Positions 23,747-35,700 of a DNA stretch of 64,000 bases are shown here, piece after piece (positions within the stretch are counted from its first letter, which is position 1; each line of letters starts with the position of its first letter). The stretch is from contig CM028895.1 in NCBI GenBank assembly GCA_016801885.1, positions 21,162,001 through 21,226,000 on the forward strand, read 5' to 3'. Below the pieces are notes generated by a model. It saw only the letters and a list, made by a program, of their open reading frames with translations, was not told the origin of the DNA and searched no databases. Origin of the DNA: Toxotes chatareus. Lineage: Eukaryota; Chordata; Actinopteri; Toxotidae. A program made the position numbers and the translations under genes.

Positions 23747-26700
23747 GTTAGATCTAGTTAGTTAATTAGTCTGTTACATTATTTTTGTAAAGGCTGCAGT
23801 TAGTAGAAGACTGCAGTTCCAAATGCATTCCCCCATTAGATTCTATAGTGTGTGTTGAGAGTTCATTTTAAAATTATTTAATTACTGCGTGTTTTGAAAT
23901 GAAATGCTGCAGTCTGTGAAAGTGTACCTGAATACAGTGTTTATAGCCTTCTCCTGGTCTGCAGCCACCGAGGTTTCTACCAGGCAGCTCCAGCAGGCTT
24001 TCCAAGACAGATTAATGCTGAGCAGAAACTGACTTAATGGAGAAATACGGTACAGCAGAGGCAGGTACTGCATGATGAAGTTTACTATAGGAGAATACTG
24101 CAGCTGTCTTCAGTGTGGTGTCTTCAGTGCTCAAAACAGCAAAGGGGACATGTGCTGATGTGGTGACACCCCAGAAATGATTCAGAGGAAGGGCAGGAAA
24201 TAGATTTACATAAGATAATTTTGCCCACAACGAGGCTTTGCGGGAAAATATAAACAGAGGCTGCCAACATAAGCTACAGTGTGATGTATCAGAAAACATA
24301 CTCTGGTTGAATCATTACCTCATCCACAGCCGGGGAGATGCTCCCAAATCTTGCATGTGTGTCACGTCCTCCAACAGCATGAGCATCAGTACATGTTTAC
24401 CCAGGCGTTACAGCCTGTACAGGTGATTGATATGTTCAGCACATGACCTTCTAGAGAGTTGTGACACCCCCCTGTCGAGAATTTGTGAAGTGTGTGAGCA
24501 GTGCAAAGAATGAGGCTTTCTGTACACATTATGGCAGATTGGTTACATAAATCAAAGCAGTGAATTGGTTTTTATTTGTTCCCAGTGTAAGTGAGATGTG
24601 GCACAGCGGTCACGATTCCCCAGCCCGCTGTTACATAACATCATTTAGTGAATAGTGAAATGTCAAAATTCCACCTCTTATGTTTTGTTCGGATGTCAGT
24701 CACACGAGGAGCTAATCAACACTTATACTGGAATCTAACCATAATCTGTTGGTTCTAAGAGATCACTAACAGTGGGGGGCATCAGAAATATGCTGCCTTT
24801 TGTATATTAAAGCCAAACACTTTTAATTAAGTACACCAGTGAGGTGAAGCCAGGTAAAACCATTTCCAATACAATATTTATTAACTCAAAGTCCACTTTG
24901 TTTGCTTTTTTCTGACCTTTCAATTGAATCTCATACTCCCCTCCAGCTTTTAGTTACAACTCGCTGACAATGACAATATTTCCTCTAAAAATTTCCATCC
25001 ACTGCATCAGCAAGCTTCATCTGTTGATGAAGATTATGAGAAGCTGTTGAAATGATGAATATAAACTGATAAATCATTTGATTTACAAAATACCTCATAT
25101 TTGGGGTGAGCTGATTAGGGGAGTGGGGGAATGCTGATTTTCTGTCAGTCCACAGTGATGTAAATCAAGACAAGTCTGATGTGCAAGCTTACATGGAAAA
25201 CAATGGGTGCAGGTGTTTTGATATGATCAGATAGATCAGCCTCTCTGATCATTTGTTAGTCACCATATGGACTATTGTCTTGTCTATTTGCTCTGGGGAC
25301 TTTCTTTCTTTCTTCTCACAACTCTCTTTGCAAAAAGGTATTAGGAGACATTTTGCATTCTGTCATGTCAAGCTCTTGAGTCAGGTTATGTTTTCTTGTT
25401 CCCTCTTGTGTCATTCCATTTGGTGTTCCTGTTTTATTTTGAAGGCACTAAACTTCTGTTTCATTTTGGATTTGCTTCCTGCCCTCCTGTGTTTCCTGCT
25501 TGTTTCATTACCTGCCCCACCCTAATGTGTTGCACCCTCCACCCCCCATCCCCCCATGTATTTAAATTGTGTCTTCCCTTTGTCTGTGTCAGACTGTTTT
25601 AGTCATTGGTGTTAAGCATTCCAGCCATTTTTGCTCTAGTTTTGTTCCCTTACTGACCTTGTGCTTTTTCTGTTTTGCCTCATGTCTTGTGGATACCTTT
25701 CCCAGTATTGGATTGCCTTGTTGTTTACCAACTCCTGCCTGCATTAAAGTCCAGTCTTTTGCACTTTACTCCCTGAGTTGTTTTTTGGAGTCAGGAATTT
25801 GAGTCTTTTGTTGGTGCCAAGTCTGATACATTCATGTTCACCTGTTACATACCAGAGTGTTCATCAGCAGGAAATAACACTGTATCATGCAGCTATTGCA
25901 GCACAGAGATGTTCATTTGTCCTTTGTTTTAGTGGCAGTCCAGACCAACCTGGTCCCCGAAGAAGGTGCAGCCAGGCATGCTTCAGTCCAGCCTGGTGCA
26001 CGCCAGCGTGGCCACCATGCAGAACCCGATGGGCTGTGCTCTGCCGCGGCTCTCTGTTACCTCCCGCCCAGCCAGCATGGTGGCTAGCATGGAGGCTGTA
26101 GCAGACGGTTCAGCCCCCTTCACCATGATGAAGCTGAAGACGGTGCTGGCGGTGTTTGTGGTGGTGGTGGCCTACCTCGTGGCGGGGGGCCTGGTGTTCC
26201 AGGCGCTGGAGCAGCCCTTTGAAAACAACCAGAAGATCACCATCACAGCTGAGAAGGCAGCCTTCCTGCAGAAACACCCATGTGTGTCCCCAGATGAGCT
26301 GGAGGCTATTATCAAGGTAAGAGCAGCCAAAAGGTGATACTCCAGCCTTTCCTCAGTCCTGGGTGTGGTCCCCAGTGGGGACTCAGGTCTACTGAAACCT
26401 GAGCTGCATATTGATCTAACACCATTCAAGCTCCAAACATACTCCACACTCTGCCAGCAACCCTGCAACTGGATACAAACCACACTGAACTGTCTAGTAC
26501 ATACAGAAGTCTAGATGTCTTAATGGCTCCCATATATCCTTGAAACCCGTATAAGTCTGAAAATAATATCTCCTGAGATTTTGTTTTATTTTTGATTTTG
26601 TTGGCTGAACAATGAGAAACCATTCAAAGTGTTAAAGTGATGTCACTCTGGGAACTTGTGATGAGCATTTTTATCTTTCTTGTCAGAGATATTAAATGAT

Positions 26701-29700
26701 TCATCAAAAAAATGACACATTCATTGAAAAGAAAAAAAATAGTGATTGGTGTCTGTTCAAGCCTAATGCACAACCTGTTCGTGAGTTTACACATTATTTG
26801 CAAGATTAAAATGAAAATGAAAAGAGATTGCACTTTACAAACTACCTCTTACATAGACATTAGTTGTTACTAAAAGTTTACACCAAGTAACTCTTATAGC
26901 TGGCTGAACCACCAGCAAAAATGAATTTGCTAATATATGACTTGTTGAGAGTGAAGAGGAAACAAAAAGGGTGAAATTTATGCTAAAAAGACTAAAACTT
27001 TGACTGTAACTAATACACCTATATTTCATATCTGTGGAATGTAGTTTTACACAAAGCAACTGGATTTTTATCCCCCATAGTCATTATTTGAAAGTGTATT
27101 ATTTACTTTTAATGGTACTTAAAAACAGAAGTAATGTCAGTTTTGTGAATCCAATTAATTAGTCTGAAATTGGCAGTGAATTAAAGTGATCACTGTCTGC
27201 TTCAAAGAAATAGCAGAACAACAGCTACAGAGAGAATATGATTAGGCTATTTACTATATGACTATGCTACTGATCGATAATGAGATATCTAAGAATGAAA
27301 TGTGACATCAAGCGTGTCATGACAAGAGAGTAAAATGGTGTTTGCTTACTTACTGAACAGTGTTGGCTGTTCTGGAGACAGTTCTTGGTCAGAACCAAAA
27401 GCAGTTGATGTAGCAGTTGATGCAGAGCTAGTCCTAAATTCTAATCTCTTTGTGACTGGTTCTGGGTGTTTTCCCTGGGGTGCTGTATGGTTGCCAGGTG
27501 ACAGGTTCTCCCAGTTTGTCTCAGCTGTTTCTTTCCTCCGTTGATATACCATTGGTTGTTTCTCATGCAGGCAGCCATGGGCAAATGTACAGCCTGTGTG
27601 GGGTCTCTTTTGGGTCAATGACCAAATAATGTACTTATTACTATCTTGCCAAAGATAGCATTGGAAGGGATTGATATGGGTCAAACAACATAAAAACCTT
27701 AGAAAATCTTTAAAGCAAAGTCATGGTAATAATTAGAAAATTATAAATACTGTTCTAAGGCACTGATGCTCTTCTGATTCAGTTTGTATTCACTTTACTT
27801 GTAAAATAAATTAAATTAAAACTGCAAGCATTATTGAATTGGTTCTCGCTCTTTGAGCCAGCCACAGTTTTATTGCAGGGTGTATAACATGGCTCTGAAT
27901 ATGCATGATTGTCAGATACAGAACTAGTGAGTTAAACATCACTTACTGTGTCTGCCAGTTGCATATTTGTATCATGCACGAAGGCAGACACAGATAGACA
28001 GTGTAAACAGACAATGTATTTTTCAGTTATAAAAACTTCCTGCTTAATGGCGAAACATCAAAAATTGCCACATCACAGTTGTGATGTGGCAATTTTTGAT
28101 TTCATAGTGTTCTATGAAAACTCATTATCTTCACAATAAAGAGACTTTTCTGACCACATTTGAGGCAGGTCTCATCAACCCACTAGGGAACATCAAACTA
28201 AAACACTGGCATGTAGATGTGTTCAAGCGGGGACTCTGAAGTTTGGGCAGATACCTATATAAACATACCTACCTCTTTTCGTGCATCTAGTGAATCATGT
28301 CACGACGGCTACTTTGTTAAAACCTTCTGGGGGGCACGCTTAAGCCATTTTGCCACACCCATGGCCAAGACCCACGTCAGATATCAAGTCATGACAATTC
28401 TATTGCATGTGCAAAGTTTCGAGTCAGTAAGTTTTTGAGCAGCACTTCAAAATTGCTAAAACTAAACAGGGGGTGTTAGAGAGCCAACATGCCATGCCAA
28501 TTGTGATATAAACTTGAAATATTTACTAGTTCGAACATAGTGAGTTTTTGGACTTTGACGCATGAAATCCAACTTCCATCCTTACTTACTCTTGGGTGAA
28601 AGAATTAAAAATATGTATTATGTACAGAATGTAATAATAATAATAATGCAATTATTTTATGCCACTTTATAGGCACCTTTCAAAAGTCTTGACCTACAGG
28701 CCCACAAGGTCACCTTTATTTATAAATTATATAACAGAAGTTATCTCAGAAAAACATACACAATAAAAAGGTAACAAAAACAATAGCAAGCCTAAGAGAC
28801 AGTACAAAATAGACAAATAGACAATAGTATATCTTTCTTTTACAACTTTTGCATTTTTTGTAGTATAAAACTCAACTAATGACTTGTGGAGAGTAAGCTA
28901 ATCTGAACAGATGAGTTTTGAGTTTAGATTTGAAATGTGGAAGTGAATCAGTATTACGGAGGTCAGGTGGGAGAGAGTTCCAGAGCTGGGGGTCAGAGCG
29001 ACTGAATGCTCTGCTCCCCATGGTAACAAGGCGGGCAGAGGGGACAGTGAGATGGATAGAGGAAGAGGATCTGAGGGTGCGGACAGGTGTGGCAGCATGG
29101 AGGAGATCGGAGAGATATGGAGGGGCGAGGTTGTGGATGGCTTTAAAAGTGAGGAGAAGTATTTTGTAGTTAATGCGGTATGTGATGGGGAGCCAGTGGA
29201 GTTGTTGCAAGATGGGTGTAATGTGTTGGATGGAGGGGGTGCGTGTGATGATACGGGCAGCAGAGTTTTGAACCAGTTGCAGTTTATGGAGGGTTTTATG
29301 AGGGAGGCCAAATAGAAGACTGTTACAGTAATCTAGACGGGAGGTAACTAGGCTGTGAACCAGAATGGCAGTGTAATGAGGAGTCAGAGAAGGACGGAGA
29401 CGATTGATATTACGAAGGTGGAAGTAGGCAGACCAGGTGACATTATTGATGTGGGAGGTGAATGAGAGGGTGCTGTCGAGGATGACACCTAGACTTTTTA
29501 CCTGGGGAGAGGGGGAGACGAAGGAGTTATCGATGGGAATGGAGAAGTTATGGAGTTTGCTTAGGGTGTGTTTTGTGCCTATTAGAAGAAGTTCTGTTTT
29601 GTTACTGTTTAATTTGAGGAAGTTTGAGGTGAACCAGGATTTTATTTCAAGGAGGCAATTGGTAAGGGAGGAGGGAGGAAGTGTAATGTTGGGTTTAGTT

Positions 29701-32700
29701 GAGAGGTAGAGCTGGGTGTCATCCGCGTAGCAATGAAAATGAATGCAATGTTTACGGAAGATGTGACCAAGAGGGAGAAGGTAGATGATGAACAGCAGGG
29801 GCCCCAGGACAGAGCCCTGGGGCACGCCTGTAGTGACTGGGACTGAGTGAGAGGTGAATGATTTTAGCTGAATGAACTGAGTGCGGCCTGAGAGGTATGA
29901 ATGGAACCAGTTGAGGGGTGTGTTTGTGATGCCAATGGAGGAGAGTCTGTCCAGAAGGATGCTGTGTGAGATTGTGTCGAAGGCCGCACTCAGATCAAGA
30001 AGGAGGAGAATGGATAGTGAACCAGAGTCGGCAGCCAGGAGGAGGTCATTGGTGATTTTGAGAAGTGCAGTTTCAGTACTATGGAGGGGGCGGAAACCAG
30101 ACTGGAATTGTTCATATAAATTATTGCAGGATAAATGTGTATGGAGTTGAGTAGCAACTGTTTTTTCAAGAATTTTCGAGATGAAGGGAAGATTTGAAAT
30201 GGGACGAAAGTTATTGAAATTGTTGGGATCTGAACCAGGTTTCTTGAGTATTGGAGTTATAGCGGCTGTTTTAAGGGAAGAGGGAACAATTCCAGTGGTA
30301 AGTGAAGAGTGAACAATGTCCGTAATGAGGGGGGACAGAGAAGGGGAGAGAGGCCTTTACAAGGACAGTAGGAATAGGGTCTAACTGACAGGTTGAAGAT
30401 TTGGATTTTCGAATGAGTTCAGAGATTTCATTAACTGAGGGTAGGATGAATGCTGAGAGTGAATGGGTGGGGGCAAATGAGACTGTGACAGGTGAATTTG
30501 GAGCAGGGGCAGGTATAAGTTGCTGGTGAATATGTTCAATTTTAGAAGAGAAAAATGACACCATAGTATTACAGAAATCCGAGGAATACAGGTGAGAAGG
30601 AAGTGAGTCCGGGGGTTTTGTAATGCTTGTGAGGAGAGAGAAGAGGGCCTTAGAGTTACCTTCACTGGAACTGATTAATCGGGAGTAGTGTATGGATTTG
30701 GCCTCTGAGATACAGTGTTTGTAGTGGAGAAGATGGTTGGAATACATATCTTTGTGAACAGTGAGACCAGTTTTCCTATAGAGTCTTTCAAGTTGACGTC
30801 CTTTTGCTTTTAACTGTCTAAGGGTGGGAGTGAACCAAGGTGCAGTAAGGGTAAAGGAAACAGATCTGGTTTTGAGTGGAGCAAGACTATTCAGAAGGTT
30901 ATGGAGGTTGTTGTTATAATGTGAGAGTAGTTCATCAGGGGTAGAAAAACTGTCAGCACTGGGGAGGCTATTGATACAAGAGGATAAATTGTCCAGGTTG
31001 ATGTCCTTAATTTTACGGAAGGTGATAATGCGTGGAGGGTTGGATTTGGAGAGCGAGAGACTGACATTCAAAGACAACAGCATATGGTCAGAGAAGGGAA
31101 GGGAGTCTGCTTTGAAGTCAGCAGGTGTAACACCTGAGCAGCAGATTAAATCCAGGATGTGTCCTTGAATATGCGTGGGAAGGTTAGTATATTGCTGTAT
31201 TCCAAAACTGTCCAAACAGGATGTGAGGTCCTTGGTGAGAGTATTATTGGCATTGTCCATGTGAATGTTAAAATCTCCCAGAAGTATTATATCTGATGAG
31301 AGTGTGGAAAGGTGAGTCAGGAAAGCAGCAAAGTCAGTGATAAAATCCTTGTTATGCTTCGGTGGGCGGTAAAGAGTGGCAACAACAGTGGGAATAGGCC
31401 CAGAGAGCTGACATACTGTGGCCTCAAATGAGTGATAGACAGGAGTATTCACAGGCGCTAACCTCCACTTCTCGCGGTAAATTATCGCGAGTCCTCCCCC
31501 TCGGCCAGCATCACGAGGTTGCGAGATGTAAACAAACCCGGAGGGGTAGCATCATTAAGTGAAGTGAAGTCGTTAGGCTGTTGCCATGTTTCAGTTAAAC
31601 ATAAAAAGTCAAACTTACGGTCAATGAGGAGATCCTGCACAAGATGCCCCCCCTTACTCGTGAGTGAGCGGATGTTAAGAAGACCGAAGTTGACAGTAGT
31701 GCTGTTGCGTTTTCCATCAGTGATAGCCGACCTAGCTAGGCGGGCTAGCACACTGTGGTCAGCTCGGCGGCCGGTGTTCCTCGGTGGACGTTGAGCGGTG
31801 GACCAGAATGACTTGATGGAGTTGGATTCGTCATACTGAAGGTTCCGACGGGCGCCACGGTGGATATATTTCCGACGAGGCACATATAAGATGTCCGGGT
31901 ATAGTAGAAGAGCTGGTGGTGGCTTACGCAGATGTAGTCGGAGCTTAAGAAGCTCCGCAGCAGAGTATTGGAGCAGTGCTATCGATGGATAGTTGACAAA
32001 AGATAGGACAGTCCAGGCGAGCACAAGCCACACAGGATTAATCCACATAGTTGTCAAAGGCTGAATAGCGTCAGGGGCAGAAGGTAGGCTAACCTTAGCC
32101 TGAGCACACACAGATGTCAAGTGATTATCGAGTACTTCACAGACAGCTGTCAGTTCCAACTGTTGTTGTCAAATGTTATCAGATACTCCACAGACAGACA
32201 ACAAATGCAGAGTCCACAGACAATAAGATTATTTAAAATTATTTAAAATAGGCCAGGGAGCAGCGGCAGCTAAGAATGCGCCAGCGTTCACTCGGCAGCC
32301 ATGTTCATACTAGCTGATTGCAACCACATTTTGCACAAAGCATGAGTGGGGCATTAGAAACTACTGGATAAAGTTTCATGTTAATAGGACTGATTGTTGT
32401 CAAAATGAGGCAGTTATTTGATGTGCAAAACTGGGTTATATTTGTCTGTTTAACCTTGAAACACCTAGCACTAGCATTCAAAATGTAGGTGTGAAAACAC
32501 TGAATAAAATCACACACCCTTCTGCTTGTTTCGGGAGTATCATTAAATGTTTTGATGACTTTGAATCCAACACTGAGCAAAGAAGAAAATGCTTTGCAGA
32601 CAGTACAAATTACAGTGACATGGTGAATATCACTGTGGGTTCACCGTTTGACCAATCTAAGTACCATTTGAAACAGGGATCAGGTTTAAAAGACAGTTTG

Positions 32701-35700
32701 ATGGTTTAGATCAGGGTTCGGCAACCTTAAACACTCAAAGAGCCATATGGACCATCTTCCATAGAAAAGAAAACACCTGGAGCCACAAAACCCTTTGACA
32801 CCTAAAATGAGGATAACACTGCATATATCGTTTTTTTTGCATTCTGTATGCTATGTATAAAAAAACTACAGTGTGTTCCATTTATGAAATCAGTGACCTG
32901 ATACAGAGAACACAAAATTTTATTTCTGCACGTGACAAAAACATTTCGAACTCCAAAAAAAAACGCTTGGTTGATGCTAACTTTCAAAAGAAATACTCAA
33001 TGTCTATTTGAGTCCTTGTATAAATAATAAAAATCCAAACTTAAATTATCCGCCTGCAGCGAAACAAAAATGCGTCTGCTTCTGTGTTCCATCATCATTT
33101 TATTGCGTGTACTGGAGTGTGCAGTCAGCTGTCAACCTGAACAAAAAAGACCTATTTCGCTTAACAATGTGAAATATACACTACTCACAATAAGTTAGGG
33201 ATATTGTGAGAAACTCAGTGGATGTCATGCATACGGTGTTTGTTTCACTTCAGAGATTTTTGGGATAGGGAGGCAATTGTATTGGGGTGATAGACCCACC
33301 TCATTTTGTGTTTTCCACGTAATGGTCTCACTGTGTACAGTGTGCCTTACATATTGGGGCCAATGCCAAAAAATACTAAAACCCTTTTCAATGTGGCATC
33401 AATTTCAACATTCTGTGGGTATAAAAAGCTGGTATTGCAAGTAAGTCATTCCAAGTTTATCAAACAGCCATGAACACACAAATCACTTAACGGACGAGCA
33501 GCGCCACCTGGCCATAGTGCGCCTTCAGGTCGGTGGCAGGCAGTCAGATGTTGCTTGTGAACTTGGTGTATCTCAAAGTGTCATCAGCAGACTTGCATCA
33601 AGACACAGAACTACTGGCAGAGTTCGTGACAGACCCAGGAGTGGAGCCCCACGAGTGACAGACCGCAATGATGGCCAGTACCTAAGGACCTATGCACTCA
33701 GACATCGTTATGCAACTGCCACACAGCTGCAGACCCGTTTACAAGACGTGAGGGGTACTAGGGTTTCCAGAGAAACCATTCGCAATCGACTCCGCCGCTT
33801 TGGCTTGAATGCCAGACGACCGTTGCAGGTGACTCCACTGACACCAAGACACCGCCGTGAATGTTTGCAGTGGGCACAAGACCATGTGACCTGGACAATG
33901 CAGCAGTGGTCTACCGTCCTGTTCACTGATGAGTGCCGGGTCACCTTGCACAGAAATGATGGTCGTCAGCGTTGCTGGAGAAGGCGAGGTGAACAATACG
34001 CCGAGGTCAATATGGTCCCCAGGGTTCGCTTTGGTGGAGGAGGTGCAACAGTCTGGGCAGGCATCACCAGTCAGCACAAAACAGATTTGGTTATTGTAGA
34101 TGGCTCAGTCACTGCACGTTCTTACCTCAGAGACATCATAGAACCCATCATCATCCCCCAATTCCGCCAGCACACCCCCAACTTTCTGTTCATGGATGAT
34201 AATGCTCCACCACATCATGCCAGAATTGTCACAGCTCGACTTCAAGAAGTCGGAGTGCCTCATATGGTATGGCCAGCAATGTCCCCTGACCTGAACCCCA
34301 TAGAGCACGTCTGGGACCAGCTGAAGCAGAGACTGGATGATCATACCCCACCCCCACGTGACCTGGCAGAACTGCGTGTAGCACTTGTGGAAGAGTGGAA
34401 CGCATTGCCTCAGAACAACATCATGAGGCTAGTGAGGAGCATGAGATGTTGCTGTCAAGCTGTCATTGCGGCAAATGGTGGAAACACACGGTACTGACAT
34501 TGTCAATTTTTGTTATTTGGGGCTATCCTTGTTATTGTCAAAATTTTTGGGGTAATAAATATTAAACTAATGAAAATGGTGTTTCTTCTCATTCATTATT
34601 AGTAATATCAAAGGGAACATTTACTTATTTCATTAGAATTCAGACCAAATAGGAAAAGCACTCATGTAAATAACAATATCCCTAACTTATTGTGAGTAGT
34701 GTATATTTGCAAAATAATAGCCTATAATTAAAATATTTATTTTACCTGGTTAATGTGATTTTTTTGTGATTTTTCCTGAACCTCAGCGCACACAGTCTGC
34801 ACATCAGGACTAGCTGTCGTCTGTGAAACTTCTTTTCTTGGATTTATCCATGCCAGGGGTCGAAAAGCTCAATAAAGGTGTCAGGTGTCAGGTAAATCAG
34901 GTGTCGCACATTGGTGGTTGTGACGCATATTTTGAGTGACAAAAAATTAAAAATGTTTTAATATTACAAGATCACCATAATCTTCAAATTTAGAATTACA
35001 TTTAAAAAATCAACAAACTAAAACAAAAATACATTTAAATTAAATACTCATTATTTATTTTCCAAAGTCACAGGGAGCCACAGCAGAGGGATGAAAGAGC
35101 CACATGCGGCTCTGGAGCCGCGGGTTGCCGACCCCTGGTTTAGATGAAGAAATTGGTAGTTTGTTAGTGAAGGTCGATGGGAGAAAAACTGTCTAGACAT
35201 ACATCAGGTTTTACAGCTCTTTCTAATGTTGCTTTGTTTGAAGATATATCGGTGCCAGTTGAGGGCAGGAGGTGATGAATTTTTATCATTAAAGAAGCTC
35301 ATGAAGTCTACTGAGAGCTATAGGAATACATGGATCAATAGAGCTATGACTCTCTGTCAGCCTGGCTACAGAGCTGAAAAGAAGCCTGGGGTTGTTTTTA
35401 TTTTCCTCCATTAATGAAGAGTAATAGGCTGCACTGGCATTAGAGAGGGCCTTCCTATATGTTGCCATTCTAAGCAGGATTGTTCCAATTTGGAACAGCA
35501 TATCTTTTCAGGTTTTTGTGTTGTTTCCTTAAATGTGTGGGTTATGGAGTTAATCCATGAAGCAAACCTCTTTTGGTTTTATTGTCTTCATTTTTAGAGG
35601 GGCAATTGAGTCAAGTGTCATTCACATTGAGCCTGCAGCACTATCAACAAGATGTTCAATTTTGGAGGGGCTGAAATCAGTATGGGAGTCCTCTTATATT

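Larger units (their letters stand above)
28630..32300 (-). mobile_element. nearly full-length L2/Rex-type LINE
   Basis: A single minus-strand non-LTR retrotransposon. It has an N-terminal region, an APE-type endonuclease (32159 down to about 30850), a reverse transcriptase (about 30260 to 29250), a C-terminal tail to the stop at 28872, and a 3' end of (ATT)n type near 28634-28650. The 5' limit is approximate. The reading frame is broken at least twice (near 31535 and at the G6 run 30329-30334), so it is inactive as read. It lies antisense in kcnk10 intron 2. Confidence 0.85.
32712..35137 (+). mobile_element. hAT MITE copy 1, interrupted by a Tc1 element
   Basis: Ends are CAGGGTTCGGCAACC on the left and, reversed, CAGGGGTCGGCAACC on the right. 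The octamer GTTTAGAT flanks both (32704-32711 and 35138-35145). Without the nested Tc1 (33179-34701 plus one TA) the element is about 901 bp, close to the 913 bp of copy 2 at 59867-60779, which lies in the opposite orientation. No coding capacity of its own. Confidence 0.93.

Noticed and set aside
25253..26087. Overlapping + strand frames upstream of and into exon 2
   Set aside because: Those before 25850 lie in a C/T-rich repeat. The frame 25887-26087 is the exon 2 leader frame and ends before M1, so it is treated under the exon 2 frame break.
27346..27684. 112-codon minus-strand frame in kcnk10 intron 2
   Set aside because: No recognised domain, no supporting splice sites or promoter, and length is not exceptional for chance in 64 kb.
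29052..29709. + strand frames of about 90 codons
   Set aside because: Shadows of the minus-strand LINE reverse transcriptase, whose motifs are unmistakable.
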